Assembly (NCBI GenBank): GCA_964513445.1
Contig: CAZEMM010000083.1
Coordinates: 1-8,292 of the forward strand
DNA from: Butyricicoccus_A sp964513445
GTDB lineage: Bacteria > Bacillota > Clostridia > Oscillospirales > Butyricicoccaceae
Direction of reading: 5' to 3'
DNA length: 8,292 nucleotides
The translations under genes and the position numbers were made by a program. The notes below the pieces were generated by a model, which saw only the letters and a program-made list of their open reading frames with translations, was not told the origin of the DNA and ran no database searches. Positions 5,501 through 8,292 of the stretch are shown here, in pieces; position 1 is the stretch's first letter; the number at the start of each line of letters is the position of its first letter.

Positions 5501-6886
5501 ATGACTGATCCGTATAAGATTTATTTAAGCGAAGATGAAATCCCGAAGCAGTGGTACAATGTCCGTGCGGATATGAAGACCCAGCACCGTCCGATTTTGA
5601 ACCCGGCGACCCTACAGCCGGTGACGGTAGCCGATTTGGAGCCGGTATTCTGTACCAAGCTGGCCGAGCAGGAGCTCAATAACACCGATCGCTTTATCGA
5701 CATTCCGGAGCCGGTGCGCGATCGCTACCGCATGTACCGTCCGTCGCCGCTGATGCGCGCATATTATCTGGAAAAGGCGCTGGACACCCCGGCGAAGATT
5801 TATTATAAGTATGAGGGCGGCAATACGAGCGGCAGTCATAAGCTCAACTCATCGATCGCACAGGCGTTTTATGCCAAGGAGCAGGGCCTCAAGGGCGTCA
5901 CCACGGAGACCGGCGCAGGTCAGTGGGGCACAGCGCTGTCGATGGCTTGCCGGTATTTTGATTTGGACTGCAAGGTCTATATGGTAAAGTGCTCGTATGA
6001 GCAGAAGCCGTACCGCAAGGAGGTCATTCAAACCTATGACGCGGAAATCATTCCGTCCCCGTCTATGACGACCAAGGTCGGCCGTGAGATGAATGAACGT
6101 TTTCCGGACAGCACAGGCTCGCTCGGCACGGCAATTTCCGAGGCGGTCGAATACGCGGTTACACATGAAGGCTATCGCTATGTGCTCGGCAGCGTGCTCA
6201 ATCAGGTGCTGCTGCATCAGAGCGTCATCGGTCTGGAAGCAAAGGCTGCGATGGAAAAGGTTGACGCATATCCGGATATTGTCATTGGCTGCGCGGGCGG
6301 CGGCTCCAATCTGGGCGGCATTATGGCGCCGTTTATGGGCGATAAGCTGACCGGCAAGACAAATCCCTATTTTATCGCCGTAGAACCGGCGTCCTGCCCG
6401 TCTCTGACGCGCGGCAAGTTCGCGTATGATTTCTGCGATACCGGCATGGTCACACCGCTGGCAAAGATGTATACGCTGGGCTGCGGCTTTATTCCGTCTG
6501 CAAACCATGCGGGCGGCCTGCGCTATCATGGTATGAGTCCGATCCTGTCACAGCTGTATCATGACGGCTATCTGAACGAGGCGCGTGCAGTCGAGCAGAC
6601 CGCAGTATTTGAAGCGGCGGAGCTGTTTGCAAAGGTGGAAGGCATCCTGCCGGCGCCGGAGTCCTCTCATGCGATTTTGGCGACGATTCAGGAGGCGGTA
6701 AAGTGCCGTGAGAGCGGTGAGGCAAAGACCATTTTGTTTAACCTGACCGGCACAGGCTATTTTGATCTGACGGCATACAAGGCGTATAATGAAAAGACCA
6801 TGACCGATTATATTCCGACAGATGAGGATCTGGAAAAGGGCTTTGCGACCATTCCGCGTTTGCCGGGCATTCAGGAAACGGTATGA
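5501..6886 (+). CDS. trpB: Tryptophan synthase beta chain, TrpB2 type
   Basis: PLP enzyme of the TrpB2 class that condenses indole with serine (or a phosphorylated serine in some relatives) to make tryptophan. The chain has 461 residues against about 400 for classical TrpB1. The extra length lies mainly in the N-terminal extension (residues 1 to about 80), as is typical of TrpB2. Key motifs are the Schiff-base Lys114 in NTSGSHKLNSS, Glu136 in TETGAGQWG, the PLP-phosphate loop GCAGGGSNLGG at 263-273, VEPASCPSL at 294-302, GILPAPESSHA at 381-391 and LTGTGYFD at 415-422. GGAG at 5488-5491 precedes the ATG. It stands alone between two terminators. No trpA or other trp gene is visible in the window, so it may act independently of an alpha subunit, for example in indole salvage; that role is inferred. 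It is annotated variously as TrpB or TrpB-like PLP enzyme. Confidence 0.94.
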   Translation: MTDPYKIYLSEDEIPKQWYNVRADMKTQHRPILNPATLQPVTVADLEPVFCTKLAEQELNNTDRFIDIPEPVRDRYRMYRPSPLMRAYYLEKALDTPAKIYYKYEGGNTSGSHKLNSSIAQAFYAKEQGLKGVTTETGAGQWGTALSMACRYFDLDCKVYMVKCSYEQKPYRKEVIQTYDAEIIPSPSMTTKVGREMNERFPDSTGSLGTAISEAVEYAVTHEGYRYVLGSVLNQVLLHQSVIGLEAKAAMEKVDAYPDIVIGCAGGGSNLGGIMAPFMGDKLTGKTNPYFIAVEPASCPSLTRGKFAYDFCDTGMVTPLAKMYTLGCGFIPSANHAGGLRYHGMSPILSQLYHDGYLNEARAVEQTAVFEAAELFAKVEGILPAPESSHAILATIQEAVKCRESGEAKTILFNLTGTGYFDLTAYKAYNEKTMTDYIPTDEDLEKGFATIPRLPGIQETV

Positions 6887-6921
6887 TTTAGCACCTTCGT
6901 AAAAACAAGCCAAAAAATCGA

Positions 6922-6957
6922 CGCCCTGTATTATTTTATGGATACAGGGCGCTTTTT
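6922..6957 (+). terminator. Intrinsic terminator of trpB2
   Basis: CGCCCTGTAT (6922-6931) pairs with ATACAGGGCG (6942-6951) over 10 bp around a 10-nt loop, followed by C and five T. It lies 35 nt past the trpB2 stop. Confidence 0.92.
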
Positions 6958-6958
6958 G

Positions 6959-6987
6959 TTGCTTTTCGGATGGGCAAGTGCTATCAT
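6959..6987 (+). promoter_or_regulatory. Likely promoter of the Abi-alpha-like gene
   Basis: An extended -10 element, TG-C-TATCAT (6979-6987), lies 17 bp from a poor -35 box TTGCTT (6959-6964) that abuts the trpB2 terminator T run. Transcription would begin near 6994, only about 20 nt before the ATG at 7013. It is weaker than the other promoters in the window. Confidence 0.55.
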
Positions 6988-7012
6988 GAAGATAAGAGAA
7001 GGGAGTGAGAAC

Positions 7013-7759
7013 ATGTATAAAGAGCAGATTTTGGAATACCTGAGACCATATAGCCGCAATGATGAGAATCTGGAACGGATGGCGGATTTGGTCGCGCGGA
7101 AAATGACGGTAAAGCCCTGTCAGCCCGATCCGAATATAGCGGGACAGGCGTTGGAAATGAGCAGCTGGAGCAACAGCACCATGCGCAATCGTTATGCCAG
7201 TCTGCTCACGGCGAGCATGATGCCAGAGAAACGTGCGCAGGTACATCCGGCTTTTATTTCTGTGGCCAGCCAAATGGATGCGCTCGATTATGCATTGTTA
7301 CTCCATCTGAGCAATCAGGTTGTCATGAGTGTTGCGGATTGCTATATCTGCCGCACAAGACGGGAGGGCGGCTTCGGCGGCAGGCAGACAGAGGTACCGG
7401 AGAGTGCGCTGAAGCTTGTACAGCGCATGACAGAATTTTTGCCGGAGGATGGCGATTATTCCCGCGTGCAGGCATCGATTGATAATTTACTGCGCCAGCA
7501 GCTGATTGTGATCAACATGAAATCCCAACGCGAACCGTTGGAGGATGTGCGCGGCGAGAGCTATGAGAATATCTATATGCTCTTTGAGCCGGTCATCACG
7601 AAGACAAAGGAAAAATTCCAGGAACGCTTTCCCGAATATACACACGGGCAGCTGCGTCTGCGAACCGGTGTGCTCACCTTAACCGCCTTTGGCAGACGGT
7701 TTGTCAACTCCTGCATGGATGAGCGGCTCGCAGAGACGCAGGAACAGCAGCCTGTTTAA
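7013..7759 (+). CDS. DUF4393 / Abi-alpha-like protein
   Basis: A 248-residue soluble protein resembling the Abi-alpha (DUF4393) family, associated with phage abortive infection. The pattern seen is DPNIAGQALEMSSWSN (39-54), RNRYASLLTASMMPEKRAQVHPAF (58-81) with the diagnostic VHPAF, SVASQMDALDYALL (83-96), and a C-terminal LTLTAFGRRFVNSC (221-234), matching the family's usual 'lT.fG..F...C' ending. The C-terminal half (about 150-235) may be a winged-helix-like module. No signal peptide, membrane segment or obvious nuclease motif is seen. The frame is open from 6938 inside the trpB2 terminator, but the ATG at 7013 is chosen because GGAG (7002-7005) sits 7 nt before it. No toxin, antitoxin or other defence partner lies beside it. 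It has no terminator, and the tRNA-Leu promoter begins 3 nt after its stop. A defence role is inferred from family membership only. Confidence 0.75.
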   Translation: MYKEQILEYLRPYSRNDENLERMADLVARKMTVKPCQPDPNIAGQALEMSSWSNSTMRNRYASLLTASMMPEKRAQVHPAFISVASQMDALDYALLLHLSNQVVMSVADCYICRTRREGGFGGRQTEVPESALKLVQRMTEFLPEDGDYSRVQASIDNLLRQQLIVINMKSQREPLEDVRGESYENIYMLFEPVITKTKEKFQERFPEYTHGQLRLRTGVLTLTAFGRRFVNSCMDERLAETQEQQPV

Positions 7760-7762
7760 AAC

Positions 7763-7791
7763 TTGACAAATGGAACGCGGATTGCTATACT
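7763..7791 (+). promoter_or_regulatory. Promoter of tRNA-Leu
   Basis: Perfect TTGACA (7763-7768), 17-bp spacer, extended TG-C and TATACT (7786-7791, 5 of 6). It ends 15 nt before the tRNA 5' end, so the primary transcript has almost no leader. It is the strongest-looking promoter in the window, as expected for a stable RNA. Confidence 0.92.
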
Positions 7792-7806
7792 AAGTAGGTC
7801 GAATAC

Positions 7807-7893
7807 GCCGCTGTGGCGAAATCGGCAGACGCAAGGGACTTAAAATCCCTCGCTGGCAACAGCGTACCGGTTCAAGTCCGGTCAGCGGCACCA
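7807..7893 (+). tRNA. tRNA-Leu (anticodon UAA), CCA encoded
   Basis: An 87-nt class II tRNA. The acceptor stem GCCGCTG (7807-7813) pairs with CAGCGGC (7883-7889), followed by discriminator A and an encoded CCA (7891-7893). The anticodon stem AGGGA/TCCCT encloses loop CTTAAAA with anticodon TAA at 7841-7843, reading UUA and UUG. The long variable arm (CGCTG-GCAA-CAGCG, 7851-7864) is typical of leucine tRNAs, and the T arm is ACCGG-TTCAAGT-CCGGT. It has its own promoter and terminator and is not part of a visible tRNA cluster. Adenosine at the discriminator is a known leucine identity element. Confidence 0.97.
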
Positions 7894-7894
7894 C

Positions 7895-7933
7895 GTCGGA
7901 GCAAGCTCTATATCGCTTGCTCCGACTTTTTTT
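7895..7933 (+). terminator. Intrinsic terminator of tRNA-Leu
   Basis: GTCGGAGCAAGC (7895-7906) pairs perfectly with GCTTGCTCCGAC (7915-7926) over 12 bp around an 8-nt loop, followed by seven T. It begins 2 nt past the CCA. Most of it is duplicated 150 bp downstream. Confidence 0.95.
7900..7931 (+). repeat. 32-bp direct repeat, copy 1 (within tRNA terminator)
   Basis: This 32-bp segment, from inside the left arm of the tRNA-Leu terminator to its T run, recurs base for base at 8050-8081, an offset of exactly 150 bp. Identity stops abruptly on both sides (7899 G versus 8049 C, 7932 T versus 8082 G). Confidence 0.95.
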
Positions 7934-7977
7934 CAAAAAGTCAGAGCGCACTCATGCCGCTGCTCCTCCTTATCATG

Positions 7978-8003
7978 CGCGACCCGTTGACGCTGGGGTC
8001 GCG
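7978..8003. repeat. Inverted repeat between tRNA-Leu and rpmB
   Basis: CGCGACCC (7978-7985) pairs with GGGTCGCG (7996-8003) over 8 bp around a 10-nt loop, with no T run on either strand. It lies between the two copies of the 32-bp repeat. Confidence 0.55.
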
Positions 8004-8049
8004 TCTGAGAACGGAACTGTTTGCAGTGCGCGTCGACGGCAGCAGTTAC

Positions 8050-8081
8050 AGCAAGCTCTATATCGCTTGCTCCGACTTTTT
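8050..8081 (+). repeat. 32-bp direct repeat, copy 2 (orphan terminator half)
   Basis: Exact copy of 7900-7931. Outside the identity the left arm of the original 12-bp stem is lost, so only a 7-bp stem (AGCAAGC/GCTTGCT) remains before TCCGAC and five T. Just upstream, 8032-8044 matches the tRNA-Leu 3' end (7881-7893) at 10 of 13 positions with a 1-bp slip, which could be a degraded tRNA end or chance. Confidence 0.92.
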
Positions 8082-8104
8082 GGTTTGCGTATCTGAAACA
8101 GTTA

Positions 8105-8139
8105 CCAAATTCCAACCCAGCGGAGCGGTTGGAATTTGG
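8105..8139. repeat. Long perfect inverted repeat
   Basis: CCAAATTCCAACC (8105-8117) pairs with GGTTGGAATTTGG (8127-8139): 13 perfect pairs around a 9-nt loop. No T run follows on either strand, so it is not a typical terminator. It is the longest stem in the window. Confidence 0.85.
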
Positions 8140-8178
8140 AGAGGAGGAATGCGGATGCCATTCCGACGAGCACGCACG

Positions 8179-8209
8179 AAAAAAGCTCCCAACAAAGCGT
8201 TGAGAGCTT
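8179..8209 (-). terminator. Intrinsic terminator of rpmB
   Basis: On the minus strand AGCTCTCAAC pairs with GTTGGGAGCT (one wobble; one further outer A-T pair) around a 5-nt loop, followed by six T (complement of 8179-8184). It lies about 20 nt past the rpmB stop. Confidence 0.9.
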
Positions 8210-8228
8210 GAGTCCATGGACAACATCA

Positions 8229-8292
8229 TCAGATTGCACGGGTAACCTTGCCGGAACGGAGGCACCGAGAGCAAACATTGATATGGCACGGA
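8229..8292 (-). CDS. rpmB: Ribosomal protein L28, C-terminal end (cut by window edge)
   Basis: Only the last 20 residues and stop are present: PCHINVCSRCLRSGKVTRAI. This matches the conserved C-terminus of bacterial L28 (VCTRCLRSGKVTRA). L28 is a small protein of the large ribosomal subunit, usually about 62 residues in Clostridia. The visible Cys-x-x-Cys is the second half of the zinc knuckle of the cysteine-containing (C+) form; the first half lies outside the window. It is too short to appear as a long open frame, and a longer overlapping frame on the same strand is spurious. It converges with tRNA-Leu and ends at its own terminator, so it is likely a monocistronic or last-in-operon gene. 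Confidence 0.93.
   Translation of the reverse strand, partial: PCHINVCSRCLRSGKVTRAI

Larger units (their letters stand above)
7934..8178. other. Gene-free, hairpin-rich stretch between tRNA-Leu and rpmB
   Basis: No credible gene lies between the two convergent terminators. The open frames here run across the tRNA or the rpmB terminator and lack family resemblance. The stretch holds inverted repeats at 7978-8003, 8050-8071, 8105-8139 and 8146-8164 (GGAATG/CATTCC), and the second copy of the 32-bp repeat. A GAGGAGG followed by ATG at 8155 would give only an 18-residue basic peptide running into the rpmB terminator, and is not called. Confidence 0.6.

Noticed and set aside
5849..6529. 226-residue minus-strand open frame opposite trpB2
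   Set aside because: It is an antisense shadow of trpB2, and no start signals precede it.
6938..7012. 25-residue N-terminal extension of the Abi-alpha-like protein
   Set aside because: It would start inside the trpB2 terminator and upstream of the likely promoter; the ATG at 7013 has a clear ribosome binding site.
7895..8209. CRISPR-like array of hairpins
   Set aside because: Only one 32-bp unit is repeated, twice, and the other stems are unrelated in sequence. There is no repeat-spacer pattern.
7813..8211. Plus-strand open frame starting MAKSADARDLKSLAGN
   Set aside because: Its start is the tRNA-Leu gene read as protein, and the rest crosses two copies of a terminator and the rpmB terminator. 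The recurring KLYIACSDF peptide is only the translated 32-bp DNA repeat.
7933..8289. Minus-strand 118-residue open frame
   Set aside because: It overlaps rpmB in another frame and runs straight through the rpmB terminator and the hairpin-rich intergenic DNA. No ribosome binding site or family resemblance is seen.

Overview
The window looks like a chromosomal stretch from a low-to-moderate G+C Gram-positive anaerobe of the class Clostridia, most likely an Oscillospirales/Ruminococcaceae-type gut bacterium. That placement is inferred. It rests on a 503-residue clostridial-type IMP dehydrogenase, a TrpB2-class tryptophan synthase beta chain, a BspA-like leucine-rich-repeat plus SLH gene remnant, a DUF896 (YnzC-type) small protein, Gram-positive ribosome binding sites, and sigma-A promoters that nearly all have TATAAT-like -10 boxes and exactly 17-bp spacers.

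Layout from left to right. (1) Minus strand: the first half of a ferritin gene (1-248) with its own promoter, then metY (589-1851), an O-acetylhomoserine sulfhydrylase that ends at an intrinsic terminator. (2) 1852-2064: a divergent control region with back-to-back promoters. A 15-bp dyad, ATTGTA-AAA-TACAAT, overlaps the metY -35 box, and the metY leader can form two hairpins. (3) Plus strand: a two-gene unit of a DUF896 protein (2065-2289) and an HD-domain hydrolase (2295-2873). (4) 2963-3572: a decayed leucine-rich-repeat/SLH surface-protein gene without a usable signal peptide and with a frameshift before the SLH domain. (5) guaB (3841-5352) and trpB2 (5501-6886), each a single-gene unit with its own promoter and strong terminator. 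(6) 7013-7759: a DUF4393/Abi-alpha-like protein, followed with no terminator by the promoter and gene of tRNA-Leu(UAA) (7807-7893). (7) 7894-8228: a hairpin-rich intergenic stretch in which 32 bp of the tRNA terminator region is repeated exactly 150 bp downstream. (8) The last 21 codons, including the stop, of rpmB (ribosomal protein L28) on the minus strand, convergent with the tRNA and ending at its own terminator.

Most of the window is ordinary housekeeping metabolism: sulfur amino acid synthesis, guanine nucleotide synthesis, indole-to-tryptophan conversion, iron storage and translation. The accessory features are the surface-protein pseudogene and the Abi-alpha-like gene beside tRNA-Leu with its duplicated terminator. 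I see no multi-gene undescribed system. The places most worth a second look are the Abi-alpha/tRNA/repeat region, the divergent operator, and the close match of GuaB to the IMPDH of the protist Tritrichomonas foetus.
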